From Actinacidiphila bryophytorum (lineage in GTDB: Bacteria > Actinomycetota > Actinomycetes > Streptomycetales > Streptomycetaceae): a stretch of 64,000 nt of DNA. Each line of letters starts with the position of its first letter. Within the stretch, counting starts at the first letter, position 1. The stretch covers positions 104,311 to 168,310 of the forward strand of contig NZ_JAFFIX010000016.1 of assembly GCF_016916835.1 (NCBI RefSeq). The letters are read 5' to 3'. Below are positions 25,076-34,308 of the stretch, piece by piece. The position numbers and the translations under genes are program-made. Below the pieces are notes generated by a model, which had not been told where the DNA came from, ran no database searches, and saw only the letters and a list, made by a program, of their open reading frames with translations.

Positions 25076-26146
25076 ATGAGAGACATATCGCTGGACTGGG
25101 TGCTCTCGGGCATCGTCGGCCTGGTCGTGCTCGCGGCCTGTGCCGTCGTGTTCCGCAGCCGCCGTACGAACGCGGACAAGAACGCCCCCGCCGACTCGTG
25201 GGAGCGCAGCGAGGAGCGCCGCCGCCGCAAGGAGGCGATCTACGGCAGTGCGTCGTACGTGCTGCTGTTCTGCTGCGCCGCCGTGGCCGCCGCGCTGTCC
25301 TTCCACGGCCTCGTCGGCTTCGGCCGGGAGAACCTGAACCTGACCGGCGGCTGGGAGTACCTGGTGCCGTTCGGCCTGGACGGGGCGGCGATGTTCTGCT
25401 CGGTGCTGGCCGTCCGCGAGGCCAGCCACGGTGATGCCGCGCTCGGTTCGCGCATGCTGGTGTGGCTGTTCGCGGGTGCGGCGGCCTGGTTCAACTGGGT
25501 GCACGCGCCGCGCGGGGTGGACCACGCGGGTGCGCCGCAGTTCTTCGCCGGGATGTCGCTGTCTGCCGCGGTGCTCTTCGACCGGGCGCTGAAGCAGACC
25601 CGCAGGGCGGCGCTGCGCGAACAGGGCCTGGTGCCGCGGCCGTTGCCGCAGATCCGGATGGTGCGCTGGCTGCGGGCGCCGCGGGAGACCTTCGCGGCGT
25701 GGTCGCTGATGCTGCTGGAGGGCGTGCGTTCGCTGGACGAGGCGGTCGAGGAGGTCCGCGAGGACAAGCGGCAGCGCGAGCACAAGGAGCTGCGGCAGCG
25801 CGACCACGAGCGGCTGGAGCGCGCCAAGATCAAGGCACTGAACCGGCAGAACAGGCCCTGGCCGCGCGGCGGCAGGGGCGGCCGCCAGGTGGAGCTGCCC
25901 GCGGCGAGCGCGGCAGGCGGCCAGGCCGCATCGGAGCCTGCCATAGGTGCCGGTACCGAACTCCCGTCGGCGGAGCTGCCGGTGCGCGCCAGGCCGGCGC
26001 TGCAGCCGGTACGCGAGGAGGCGCAGCCGGCGACGGCGGCCGCGCCCTTCACCATCGACCTGACGGCGGAGGACGACACGATGACGCTTCCGCGGCTGGA
26101 CTCGCTGGAGCGCAAACTGGAGGAGATGGAGCGGCAGTTCGGCTGA
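25076..26146 (+). CDS. DUF2637 membrane protein
   Basis: The 356-residue protein has about four to five transmembrane segments. The first is at residues about 8-28, and more lie between about 58 and 165 (YVLLFCCAAVAAALSFHGLVGF, YLVPFGLDGAAMFCSVLAVREA, MLVWLFAGAAAWFNWVHAPRG). A charged coiled-coil-like stretch follows (about 215-260, EEVREDKRQREHKELRQRDH), then a disordered tail. The order helix, GLDGA, WFNWVHAP is typical of DUF2637 proteins, which are common in Streptomyces and some actinomycete plasmids. Their function is not established. ATG 25076 follows AGGAAACGCAC. It converges on the ATP-binding gene and shares a terminator with it. Confidence 0.8.
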   Translation: MRDISLDWVLSGIVGLVVLAACAVVFRSRRTNADKNAPADSWERSEERRRRKEAIYGSASYVLLFCCAAVAAALSFHGLVGFGRENLNLTGGWEYLVPFGLDGAAMFCSVLAVREASHGDAALGSRMLVWLFAGAAAWFNWVHAPRGVDHAGAPQFFAGMSLSAAVLFDRALKQTRRAALREQGLVPRPLPQIRMVRWLRAPRETFAAWSLMLLEGVRSLDEAVEEVREDKRQREHKELRQRDHERLERAKIKALNRQNRPWPRGGRGGRQVELPAASAAGGQAASEPAIGAGTELPSAELPVRARPALQPVREEAQPATAAAPFTIDLTAEDDTMTLPRLDSLERKLEEMERQFG

Positions 26147-26174
26147 CCCGGACGTCGGGAGGGCCGATACGCGC

Positions 26175-26209
26175 AGCCGCGTACGGGCGTGGGTCGCCCG
26201 TACGCGGCT
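26175..26209. terminator. bidirectional hairpin terminator
   Basis: AGCCGCGTACGGGCG and CGCCCGTACGCGGCT form a perfect 15-bp stem with a five-base loop. It lies between the convergent DUF2637 gene (stop 26146) and the ATP-binding protein (stop 26309). Confidence 0.85.
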
Positions 26210-26308
26210 CGCTGCTTCTCCGCTGCGTCAGCTCCGGCGGTGCCCGCTCCGATCCTCTCTCCGCTCCGGCTCTCCCGGCTCGGCCCGCTCCCGGCGCATC
26301 AGCGCCGT

Positions 26309-26809
26309 TCAGGCCGCCCTGGCGCCGAGTTCGAACCACACGGTCTTGCCCGCGCCGCGCGCCTGGACGCCCCAGGTGTCGGCGAGCGCCTCGACGAGCA
26401 GCAGTCCGCGGCCCGAGGTGGCCTCGTCCGAGGGCCGCAGGCCCCCTTGCGGGCGCTGCGGCGGGCGCCGGTCGGCGGTGTCGTGCACCTCGACCCGCAG
26501 CCGCCGCGCGGGCCCCGGCGAGAGCGTCGCGGTCAGTACGGCGCCGCCGCCGGTGTGCTGGAGCGCGTTGGTGACGATCTCGGTGGCCAGGAGCTCCGCG
26601 GTGTCGGCGAGTGCGGGCACTCCCCACTGCCGCAGCTGGTCCCGCAGCCGTCTGCGGGTGTCGGCGACGGCGCGCAGATCCTCGCGGCCGACCGCGTACC
26701 GTAAGCGATTCCCCGTGGTGTCCGTGGGCCTCCCCCGTTCTGGTCCGGACCGGTCCCCCCTGCCGTAAGGCATGCCCAGTGGCGCCATGGTCCAGTCCTG
26801 CACGTGCAT
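26309..26809 (-). CDS. ATP-binding protein, RsbW-like anti-sigma/serine-kinase family
   Basis: This protein of up to 166 residues has a GHKL-type ATPase core: LLATEIVTNALQHTGGGAVLTATL (N-box), LRVEVHDTADRRP (G1-like) and ATSGRGLLLVEALADTWGV (G2). This is the HATPase_c_2 family, very numerous in Streptomyces. Members usually bind anti-anti-sigma or sigma factors as RsbW/SpoIIAB-like partners. ATG 26809 gives the longest form. ATG 26788 (MAPLGMPYG), with AGGA 9 bases upstream, is also possible. It is divergent from the GH95-like gene with no partner nearby. Confidence 0.8.
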   Translation of the reverse strand: MHVQDWTMAPLGMPYGRGDRSGPERGRPTDTTGNRLRYAVGREDLRAVADTRRRLRDQLRQWGVPALADTAELLATEIVTNALQHTGGGAVLTATLSPGPARRLRVEVHDTADRRPPQRPQGGLRPSDEATSGRGLLLVEALADTWGVQARGAGKTVWFELGARAA

Positions 26810-26962
26810 CTGACTGTGCACAATCACAATAGGTCCGATGTATGACGTGTCGAGGCCTTGACATGACTCTTCCCTGCCGCCACTGTGTGGCCCATTCATC
26901 CCCCGCGTTTCTCGGATGTTGCGCCTGTGCCACAAGTCCTGTCGCCTCGGGAGGAACCACCC

Positions 26963-29827
26963 GTGAACCGAAAGCCCCACACTTTCGACAGACGCCGAAT
27001 GATCCGACCATCTGCTCTGGTTGCCACCGCGCTGCTGGCTGCCGGGCTGCTGGTACCGGCTGTCGCACCCGCCGCGACAGCGGCCACCGCGACCACCGCA
27101 TGGCAGAACGGCAGCTTCCACGTCGACACCCCCAATGTCGTCCGCCGTTCCGACATCGTGCTCGGCGCCCCCAACAGCCAGGCCGCGCAGTCGCTGCCGC
27201 TCGGCAACGGCTCGCTGGGCGCCGCCGCCTGGGCCGCGGGCGGCTTCACCGCACAACTCAACCGGGCCGACACCCTGCCGGGCCGCAAGTCGCCCGGGCA
27301 GGTGCAGATTCCCGGCCTGTCCCGGCTCACCGGAGCCTCCGACTTCCACGGCGCCCTCGACCTCTACACCGGGGTGCTCACCGAGACCGGCGGCGGCATG
27401 TCGCTCAAGGCGTGGGTGTCGGCCACCAAGGACGAGCTGGTCGTCGACGTGACCGGCGCCGACCCGAACACCGCCCAGTCCGCGACGGTCAGCCTGTGGT
27501 CGGGCCGCAACCCGCAGGCCGCCGCGTCCGGTGCGATCGGCACCCTCGCCGAGACCTGGGTGGACAACCAGGAGGCCGGCGCCTCCGGCCGCACCTTCGG
27601 CTCGCTCGCCGCGCTGTCGGCGGGCGGCCGCAACGTGTCGGCGCAGGTGGTCAACAGCACCCAGGTGAAGGTCAACTTCACCCCGAACACCGACGGTTCC
27701 TTCCGGGTCGTCGTCGGCGCACCCACCTGGACCGGCGGCAACGCGGGAAGCACGGCGTCCGGGCTGCTCGGCTCCGACGCGACCGCCGCCGAGTCCGCGC
27801 TGCTGGGCACCCAGCAGTCCTGGTGGGCGAACTACTGGGCCGACACCGGCATCCTGGAGGCCAACTCGTCCGACGGGCAGGCCCAGTACATGGAGACGCT
27901 GCGCACGATCTACCTGTTCATGGAGGCCGCCTCGATGCGCGGCAGCATCCCGGGCAGCCAGGCGGGCGTCGCCGACATGTTCAACTTCGGCCAGGACCAC
28001 CAGAACTGGACGCCGTCGGCAACCTGGCTGTGGAATCTGCGCACCCAGATATCGGCCAACATGTCGTCCGGCAACTTCGCGCTGAACATCCCGATCTTCA
28101 ACCTCTACCAGAACAACCTGGCCGCCATCGAGGCGTGGACCAAGCAGCAGATGGGCGGCCTCCCGGGCGCCTGCGTGCCCGAGGTCATGCGCTTCAACGG
28201 CAACGGCGGCGACCCCGGCCCCGGTGCCAACGCGGCGTGCAGCCAGCCCGGCAGCCCCAACTGGAACGCGCTGGACATCACGTCGGGCGCCGAGATCAGC
28301 CTCTACGTGTGGCAGCAGTACCAGGACACCGGGGACCTGAACTTCCTGCGCACGTACTACCCGCTGATGAAGGAGTCCGCGGTCTTCCTGCTCGCCTACC
28401 AGAAGGTCGGCTCCGACGGGAAACTGCACGCGGTCGCCAACGCGCACGAGACGCAGTGGGCGGTGCAGGACCCGACCACCGACCTGGCCGCGGACGCCGC
28501 ACTCTTCCCCGTGGTGATCAAGGCGGCCCAGCTGCTGAACACCGGCGACACCACGCTGATCAGCCAACTGACCACCGCCCAGGGCCAGATACCGCCGTGG
28601 GCGCGTACGGACTTCGGCCACACGCAGGTGCTGCAGCCGTCCGCGGACAGCTCGGGCAACGACGTCATCGCCTGGTCCTACCAGCCGACCGCGACCACCA
28701 GGAACGGCGAGAACATCGACCTGGAACCGGTGTGGCCGTACAACCTGATCACCGACACCCCGGGCGCGCTGCACGACCTGGGCGTCCGCACCTACAACCA
28801 CCGGGTCTTCACCGGCGGCAACGACTGGAGCATGGACGCGATCGACGCGGCCCGGCTGGGCCTGGCGAGCGAGGTCGCCGCCAAGCTGGTGTCCATCACC
28901 CAGAGCCACCAGGTCTACATCAACGGCCTCGCCGACCTCGGCAACAGCGTCGGCACCGAGGGCTACATCGAGCAGATGTCGGGCGTGGCCACCGCGCTGG
29001 ACGAGGCGCTGGTGCAGGACTACGACGGGCTGCTGCGGATCGCACCGGCCTGGCCGTCCGGCTGGGACGTCAGCGGCACGGTGTCGGTGCAGGGCAACAC
29101 CAAGGTCGATGTGCAGGTGCAGGGCGGCACCCCGGTCACGGTCGCCATCCAGGCCGGGTCGTCGCAGACCATGCAGGTGCGCAACCCCTGGCCCGGCCAG
29201 GCGATCCAGGTCGTCAACGGCTCGTCCGGTGCGGTCGTGGTCGGCTCCACCACCGCGGGCACCGTCGGCGTCCCGGTCTCCTCGGGGCAGTCCTACCTGG
29301 TGCAGCGCACCTCCGCACCGACCGCGTCGCTGCCCTACGCCCAGGTCGGCGGCTCGCCCGCGACCGCGGCCCGGCACCTGGGCAACGTCCAGATCGGACT
29401 TGACGGCGGCGGCGGCACCAACCCCGGCAACGGCACGGTGATCTCGCTGCGGGCACACGCCAACGGCGACTACGTGACCGCGGAGGACGCGGGCGCGTCA
29501 CCGCTGATCGCCAACCGCACCGCTATCGGACCGTGGGAGCAGTTCGACGAGATCGACCAGGGCGGCGGCTACATCGCGCTGCGCGCCCACGCCAACAACA
29601 AGTACGTCACCGCCGACAACGCCGGCGCCGCACCGCTGCTGGCCAAGGTCGACGCGGTCGGCACCTGGGAGCAGTTCCAGCTGATCCACAACGGCGACGG
29701 CAGCGTCAGCCTCAAGGCGCGGGTCAACAACAACTACGTGACCGCGGAGGACGGCGGCAGTTCGGCGCTGATCGCCAACCGCACCGCGATCGGCCCCTGG
29801 GAGGAGTTCGACCTGATCACCAGCTGA
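26963..29827 (+). CDS. secreted GH95/DUF5703-like glycosidase with C-terminal fascin-type beta-trefoil
   Basis: The 954-residue protein starts at GTG 26963 (GGGAGGAACCACCC upstream) with a Sec signal peptide ending near AATAATA. Residues about 45-110 read SLPLGNGSLGAAAWAAGGFTAQL-like (LPLGNGSLGA, LNRADTLPGRKSPGQV), the N-terminal sandwich of GH95-type proteins. The helical barrel follows (about 290-680, GVADMFNFGQDHQNW, MRFNGNGG, YLRTYYPLMKESAVF-like, YINGLADLGNSVGTEGYIEQMSG). GH95 enzymes are alpha-L-fucosidases or galactosidases, but this subfamily is divergent and its substrate is unclear. The last 128 residues are three near-identical repeats forming one trefoil. An expected promoter TTGACA lies at 26858-26863. 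Confidence 0.75.
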   Translation: MNRKPHTFDRRRMIRPSALVATALLAAGLLVPAVAPAATAATATTAWQNGSFHVDTPNVVRRSDIVLGAPNSQAAQSLPLGNGSLGAAAWAAGGFTAQLNRADTLPGRKSPGQVQIPGLSRLTGASDFHGALDLYTGVLTETGGGMSLKAWVSATKDELVVDVTGADPNTAQSATVSLWSGRNPQAAASGAIGTLAETWVDNQEAGASGRTFGSLAALSAGGRNVSAQVVNSTQVKVNFTPNTDGSFRVVVGAPTWTGGNAGSTASGLLGSDATAAESALLGTQQSWWANYWADTGILEANSSDGQAQYMETLRTIYLFMEAASMRGSIPGSQAGVADMFNFGQDHQNWTPSATWLWNLRTQISANMSSGNFALNIPIFNLYQNNLAAIEAWTKQQMGGLPGACVPEVMRFNGNGGDPGPGANAACSQPGSPNWNALDITSGAEISLYVWQQYQDTGDLNFLRTYYPLMKESAVFLLAYQKVGSDGKLHAVANAHETQWAVQDPTTDLAADAALFPVVIKAAQLLNTGDTTLISQLTTAQGQIPPWARTDFGHTQVLQPSADSSGNDVIAWSYQPTATTRNGENIDLEPVWPYNLITDTPGALHDLGVRTYNHRVFTGGNDWSMDAIDAARLGLASEVAAKLVSITQSHQVYINGLADLGNSVGTEGYIEQMSGVATALDEALVQDYDGLLRIAPAWPSGWDVSGTVSVQGNTKVDVQVQGGTPVTVAIQAGSSQTMQVRNPWPGQAIQVVNGSSGAVVVGSTTAGTVGVPVSSGQSYLVQRTSAPTASLPYAQVGGSPATAARHLGNVQIGLDGGGGTNPGNGTVISLRAHANGDYVTAEDAGASPLIANRTAIGPWEQFDEIDQGGGYIALRAHANNKYVTADNAGAAPLLAKVDAVGTWEQFQLIHNGDGSVSLKARVNNNYVTAEDGGSSALIANRTAIGPWEEFDLITS
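29441..29824 (+). repeat. three tandem fascin-like coding repeats
   Basis: Three units of about 43 residues each contain the phrases RAHANGDYVTAEDAG, AHANNKYVTADNAG and RVNNNYVTAEDGG, followed by IGPWEQFDEI, VGTWEQFQLI and IGPWEEFDLI. Three units make one beta-trefoil, probably a carbohydrate-binding module at the C-terminus of the GH95-like enzyme. Confidence 0.8.
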
Positions 29828-29850
29828 CCCCTCGCACGTGAACGTGCCGG

Positions 29851-29890
29851 ACGTGCCGCGCCCGCGAACGACGCTACGGGCGCGGCACGT
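29851..29890. terminator. bidirectional terminator overlapping the poxB stop codon
   Basis: ACGTGCCGCGCCCG and CGGGCGCGGCACGT form a perfect 14-bp stem around a 12-base loop. The right arm and part of the loop are the last codons and stop (29874-29876) of the minus-strand ThDP enzyme. It serves both convergent genes. Confidence 0.82.
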
Positions 29891-31616
29891 TGCGCAGGTT
29901 GGCCCGGGCCATCTGCACCATCTTGCCGACCCCGCCGTCCAGCACGACCTTGCCGACCGACAGCGCGAAACCGCCGATCTGCTCGCCGGTGATCTTCGGC
30001 GGCAGCGAGAGCGCATGCGGGTCGGTGACCACGTCGACCAGCGCGGGACCCTTGTGCCGGAAGGCGTCCCTGAGTGCCGCGCGCAACTCCTTGGGCTTCT
30101 CCACCCGCACCCCGTACGCCCCCGCCGCGCGGGCCACCGCCGCGAAGTCCGGGTTGTGGTTGGTCGTGCCGTACGCGGGCAGGCCCTCGACCATCATCTC
30201 CAACTCGACCATGCCGAGCGAGGAGTTGTTGAACAGCACGACCTTCACCGGCAGGTCGTACTGCACCAGGGTGAGGAAGTCCCCCATCAGCATGGTGAAC
30301 CCGCCGTCGCCCGACATCGACACCACCTGCCGCCGCCGGTCCAGGAACTGCGCGCCGATCGCCTGCGGCAGCGCGTTGGCCATCGAGCCGTGGGTGAAGG
30401 AACCGATCACCCGGCGCCTGCCGTTGGGCGTCAGGTAGCGGGCCGCCCACACGTTGCACATCCCCGTGTCGACGGTGAAGACCGCGTCGTCCGCGGCCTC
30501 CTCGTCCAGCACCGAGGCCACGTACTCCGGGTGGATCGGCACATGCTTGTCGACCTTGCGGGTGTAGGCCTTGACGACGCCCTCCAGCGCGTCGCTGTGC
30601 TTCTTCAGCATCCGGTCCAGGAAGCGCCGGTCGGACTTCTCCCGCACCTTCGGCGTCAGGCAGCGCAGCGTCTCGCCGACGTCCCCCCACACCGCCAGGT
30701 CCAGCGTCGAGCGGCGGCCCAGGTGCTCGGCCCGCACGTCGACCTGGACGATCGTCACGTCGTCGGGCAGGAAGGCGTTGTAGGGGAAGTCGGTGCCCAG
30801 CAGGATCAGCAGGTCGCACTCGTGCATGGCCTCGTACGCGGCCCCGTAGCCCAGCAGCCCGCTCATGCCGACGTCGTAGGGGTTCTCGAACTGGATGAAC
30901 TCCTTGCCGCGCAGGGCGTGCCCCACCGGCGACTTGACCCGTTCCGCGAAGGCCATCACCTCGTCGTGTGCGCCCGCCGTGCCGCTGCCGCAGAAGAGCG
31001 TGACCCGGCGGGCGCCGTCCACCAGCCGGGCCAGCGCGTCGATCTCCGCGTCGCCCGGCCGGACCGCGGGGCGGCGGGTGACCAGCGCGTGCTCGATGCT
31101 GCGCTGCGGCGCCGGGTGGGCGGCGATGTCGCCCGGCAGGCTGATCACCGACACCCCGCCGCGGCCCACCGCGTGCTGGATCGCGGTCTGCAGCACCCGC
31201 GGCATCTGCTGGGCGCTGGAGATCAGCTCGCTGTAGTGGCTGCACTCGGCGAACAGCCGGTCGGGGTGCGTCTCCTGGAAGTAGCTCGTGCCGATCTCGC
31301 TGCTGGGGATGTGCGAGGCCAGCGCCAGCACCGGGGCCATCGAGCGGTGCGCGTCGAAGAGGCCGTTGATCAGGTGCAGGTTGCCGGGGCCGCACGACCC
31401 CGCGCACGCGGCCAGCCGCCCGGTCAGCTGGGCCTCGGCGCCCGCGGCGAAGGCGGCCGTCTCCTCGTGCCGCACATGCACCCATTCGAGGGAGCGGTTG
31501 CGGCGCACGGCGTCCACCACCGGGTTCAGGCTGTCGCCCACGACCCCGTAGAGCCGCCGCACGCCCGCGCGCACCAGGATGTCGACGAACTGCTCGGCCA
31601 CGGTGTTCTTCGCCAT
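29874..31616 (-). CDS. poxB: thiamine-diphosphate-dependent pyruvate dehydrogenase/oxidase (PoxB-like)
   Basis: The 580-residue enzyme has the three ThDP-enzyme domains. The Pyr domain (about 1-165) has GVVGDSLNPVVDAV, the catalytic glutamate in VRHEETAAFAAGAEA, and GSCGPGNLHLINGLFDA. A central FAD/Rossmann domain spans about 190-330. The PP domain (about 355-550) has VFTVDTGMCNVWAARYL and MSGDGGFTMLMGDFLTLVQYDLPVKVVLFNN. PoxB-type enzymes decarboxylate pyruvate to acetate and pass electrons to quinone. The C-terminal alpha-peptide for membrane binding seen in E. coli is not obvious, so a related acetolactate-type activity cannot be excluded. ATG 31616 gives the standard MAKNTVAEQFVDILV opening. 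Confidence 0.83.
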   Translation of the reverse strand: MAKNTVAEQFVDILVRAGVRRLYGVVGDSLNPVVDAVRRNRSLEWVHVRHEETAAFAAGAEAQLTGRLAACAGSCGPGNLHLINGLFDAHRSMAPVLALASHIPSSEIGTSYFQETHPDRLFAECSHYSELISSAQQMPRVLQTAIQHAVGRGGVSVISLPGDIAAHPAPQRSIEHALVTRRPAVRPGDAEIDALARLVDGARRVTLFCGSGTAGAHDEVMAFAERVKSPVGHALRGKEFIQFENPYDVGMSGLLGYGAAYEAMHECDLLILLGTDFPYNAFLPDDVTIVQVDVRAEHLGRRSTLDLAVWGDVGETLRCLTPKVREKSDRRFLDRMLKKHSDALEGVVKAYTRKVDKHVPIHPEYVASVLDEEAADDAVFTVDTGMCNVWAARYLTPNGRRRVIGSFTHGSMANALPQAIGAQFLDRRRQVVSMSGDGGFTMLMGDFLTLVQYDLPVKVVLFNNSSLGMVELEMMVEGLPAYGTTNHNPDFAAVARAAGAYGVRVEKPKELRAALRDAFRHKGPALVDVVTDPHALSLPPKITGEQIGGFALSVGKVVLDGGVGKMVQMARANLRNVPRP

Positions 31617-31657
31617 GTACCCATCTCCGCACGCTCCCGGCGGGCGCGCATTCCGGG

Positions 31658-34180
31658 TCAGGCGTCCCAGACGGTCACCGCCGTACGGTCGTCGGCATAC
31701 CCCTTCACCCGGGTCTGCGCGTCCGCCAGATACGCCGCCAGGCCCGGCACCCGGCCGCCGCCCCAGCGCTCGGCCAGATGGGCGGCAAGTGCCGGTTCGC
31801 CGCGCAGCGGCTCCGCCAGGCCCGCACTGCACATCACCAGCGCGTCACCCGGCTGGGCGACCGTCGCACGGAAGCGGAAGGGGGCGGCGGTCGGGTCGGG
31901 GGCCAGGTCGAGGTCCTGCCACGACCCGGACCTGACACGGAACAGGCCGCCGTCGCCCACCCCGAAGAAGAGCCGGATCGGGCACTCCGGGTCCGCGGGC
32001 AGCAGCAGGCAGCGCAGCGACGCGGTGTACGCGCCCTCCTCCAGGCCCAGGTCCTCGCCGCGGGCGCGCAGCCGCCCGTAGCAGCGGTCGGTCAGCCGGT
32101 GCAGCCCCGACTTCAGCGAGCCCCGCCGGGCCGCCCGCATGTCCTGCGCCAGCCGCTCCCTGCTGCGGCCGACCGCCCCCGCGATCCACCGCACCGCATC
32201 CTGCGCGGCCCGGTGCGCGTCGTCGGCCGCCCGGGCGCCGCTCGCCATCGCGACCAGCAGCAGCGCGTCGTCGCCGGTGCCGAAACGGGCGGTCAGCAGC
32301 GCGTCCCTGCGCGGCTGCCCGCGGTAACGCGCGGAGTCACCGCGCACGCTGACCGTACGCAGCGTCAGCCCGCCGTACTGCGCCCCGTCCAGCACGGTGT
32401 CGGCGACCAGCCCGTCCAGCCCGTCCGGATCCGCCTCGGGCCACGCGGTCGGCTCCGCCGCGTACGTCGGCGGCCCGCCGCCCACGACCTCCGCGGCATG
32501 CTCCTCCCCGGCCCCCGCCCCCGCGGCGACCCACCCCGGCGGCAGTTCCGGCGCCCACCGGACCCCGCCTTCCCCGAACACGGTCTCCCCCCACCCTTCC
32601 CCCCGCTGCGGCACAACCCCCCCGCCGACACCGGATCGCCCGGCACCGCGGGGATCCGCGATGCGCCGGCCGGCGTCGGCGCTGTCCGCTGCGGCCGCCG
32701 GTACGTCCGCACCGCGTGCACCACCCGTACCCGCACTGACGCCGGCCCGGTCGTCCTGCTCCGGCAGGACGACGGGAGCACTCTGTGCGGACTGCGACGG
32801 CTCCTCGGCGGAGGAAGAGCCGAAGTCTGCCGCGGCGCCCACGGCAGGCGGCCGAAGCGGCTGCCCCTCCACGGAGGAAGAGCCGGCGTCAGCCGGGACG
32901 CCCGACGCCGGGCGCGGCACGGGCAGCCCGGGCGGCCGCTCTACGGGGGAAGGTCCGGTGTCGGTCGGGCCGACCGGGGTCGGCGGCGCGGAAGACGGCT
33001 CGGCCTGCGGCTCTACGGCAGATGGGCCGGAGTCGTCCGCAAGGCCCGGCTCGCTGCGCGCGCCAGGCGCCCGCGGCGGCTCCCCCGCGGGCGAATCGCC
33101 GGAATCGACCGGGACACCCGGCGCGTCGTGTGCCGCAGACGGCCAGGGCGCCTGCCCCGAAGAGAGGGTGCCCGTGTCCGCAGGGGCGCCCCGGCCCAGG
33201 CGCGGGGCAAGCGGCCCCGGCGGCTCCTCCGCGCCGGGAGGGCCGGCTTCAGCCGGAACGCCGGGCGCCGGACACGCGGCAGACGGCGCGGGCGGTTGCT
33301 CCGCGCGGGAGGGAGCAGGGTCAGCCGGGACGCCCGCGGCCGGGCGCGGCTCGGGCGGTGGCTCCGCCGCGCGGGAAGGGTCGGAATCGACCGGGGCGCC
33401 CGATGCTGGGTGCGGGGCAGGTGGCGCGGGTGCGGGGTCCAGGTCAGCGCCGGGGGCCGAGCGTGCGGCAGACGGTCCAGCTGGCTCCTCCGCGCGGGAA
33501 GGGCCGGGGGCGGCCGTCGGGCGCGGGGGTGGCGGGGAGGTCCAGGGTTCGGCCGGGCGCAGGGTGACGCCCGGGTCGTCGGGGGTGCCGGGGGGACGCG
33601 GGGCGGGCCAACCCGGGGGGCGCTGGTCGGTGGTCGGCTGCGCGGGCGGTGACCAGGGCTCGGCCGGGGCGGGCGGTGCGTCACCCCAGGGGTTGGGGGG
33701 TGCCGGTACGTCCTCGGGCCGTTCGGGGAAGGCGGGCGGCGCCGACCACACGTCCCAGGGCCGCGCCGCCTCCTCCTCCGGCGCGTCGTCCTCGTCGCCC
33801 TCGGGGAACATCGGCCGCGCCGACCACGCGTCCCAGGGCCGTACCGCCTCCTGCGGCGCCGCGGACGGCACGGCCCCGGCTGCCGGGGCGCCAGGCTCTT
33901 CGGGTGACGCCTCCTCCTCACGCGGGGGCGGTGGCGAGGGTGTCCGGGTCGGGCGGGGCCAGGAGGAGGGCGGGACAGGGGCGGTCGGGCGGCGGAGCCG
34001 CAACGTGTCCGCGGCGGGCGGCGCCGGAGGCGGCGGCGCCATCGCACTGAGCGCCGAGTCGAAGTGCGCGTCGACCGACTCCGACCCGGCACCCCGCGGC
34101 GCCGCGGCCGCCTCGTCGTCGTACAACTGCCGCCACCAGTCGTCCTCTTGGCCCTGGCGCGACTCCCCCTGCTGGCTCAT
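31658..34180 (-). CDS. PP2C-like phosphatase-domain protein with long Pro-rich N-terminal region
   Basis: The 840-residue protein starts at ATG 34180 (MSQQGESRQ). Residues about 50-560 are low-complexity Pro/Ala/Ser/Glu sequence with imperfect repeats of about 25 residues (variants of PGVPADAGPS-EEPPGP). The C-terminal about 230 residues resemble a PP2C_2 domain: SARYRGQPRRDALLTARFG, FFGVGDGGLFRV, VMCSAGLAEPL and a final YADDRTAVTVW. The usual metal-binding DGxGG after the second strand is replaced by AMASGA, so catalytic activity is doubtful. Streptomyces PP2C-like proteins often act opposite Ser/Thr kinases or bind phosphopeptides. No kinase gene is nearby. Confidence 0.75.
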   Translation of the reverse strand: MSQQGESRQGQEDDWWRQLYDDEAAAAPRGAGSESVDAHFDSALSAMAPPPPAPPAADTLRLRRPTAPVPPSSWPRPTRTPSPPPPREEEASPEEPGAPAAGAVPSAAPQEAVRPWDAWSARPMFPEGDEDDAPEEEAARPWDVWSAPPAFPERPEDVPAPPNPWGDAPPAPAEPWSPPAQPTTDQRPPGWPAPRPPGTPDDPGVTLRPAEPWTSPPPPRPTAAPGPSRAEEPAGPSAARSAPGADLDPAPAPPAPHPASGAPVDSDPSRAAEPPPEPRPAAGVPADPAPSRAEQPPAPSAACPAPGVPAEAGPPGAEEPPGPLAPRLGRGAPADTGTLSSGQAPWPSAAHDAPGVPVDSGDSPAGEPPRAPGARSEPGLADDSGPSAVEPQAEPSSAPPTPVGPTDTGPSPVERPPGLPVPRPASGVPADAGSSSVEGQPLRPPAVGAAADFGSSSAEEPSQSAQSAPVVLPEQDDRAGVSAGTGGARGADVPAAAADSADAGRRIADPRGAGRSGVGGGVVPQRGEGWGETVFGEGGVRWAPELPPGWVAAGAGAGEEHAAEVVGGGPPTYAAEPTAWPEADPDGLDGLVADTVLDGAQYGGLTLRTVSVRGDSARYRGQPRRDALLTARFGTGDDALLLVAMASGARAADDAHRAAQDAVRWIAGAVGRSRERLAQDMRAARRGSLKSGLHRLTDRCYGRLRARGEDLGLEEGAYTASLRCLLLPADPECPIRLFFGVGDGGLFRVRSGSWQDLDLAPDPTAAPFRFRATVAQPGDALVMCSAGLAEPLRGEPALAAHLAERWGGGRVPGLAAYLADAQTRVKGYADDRTAVTVWDA

Positions 34181-34308
34181 GCCCTTATTGTCCACCGCCC
34201 GGGCCGCCGGGAAACGTGGAAACGCCGCACCGCCCGCCCGCACACGTCACACCGGCAACATCGCCCCCGGGCAGGCGAAGGCCGCGGGAATCCGGCAGGG
34301 TGGGACCC

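Noticed and set aside
26821..26962. Third dre-like site before the GH95-like gene
   Set aside because: AGGTCCGATG resembles a half-site only; the second half is missing.
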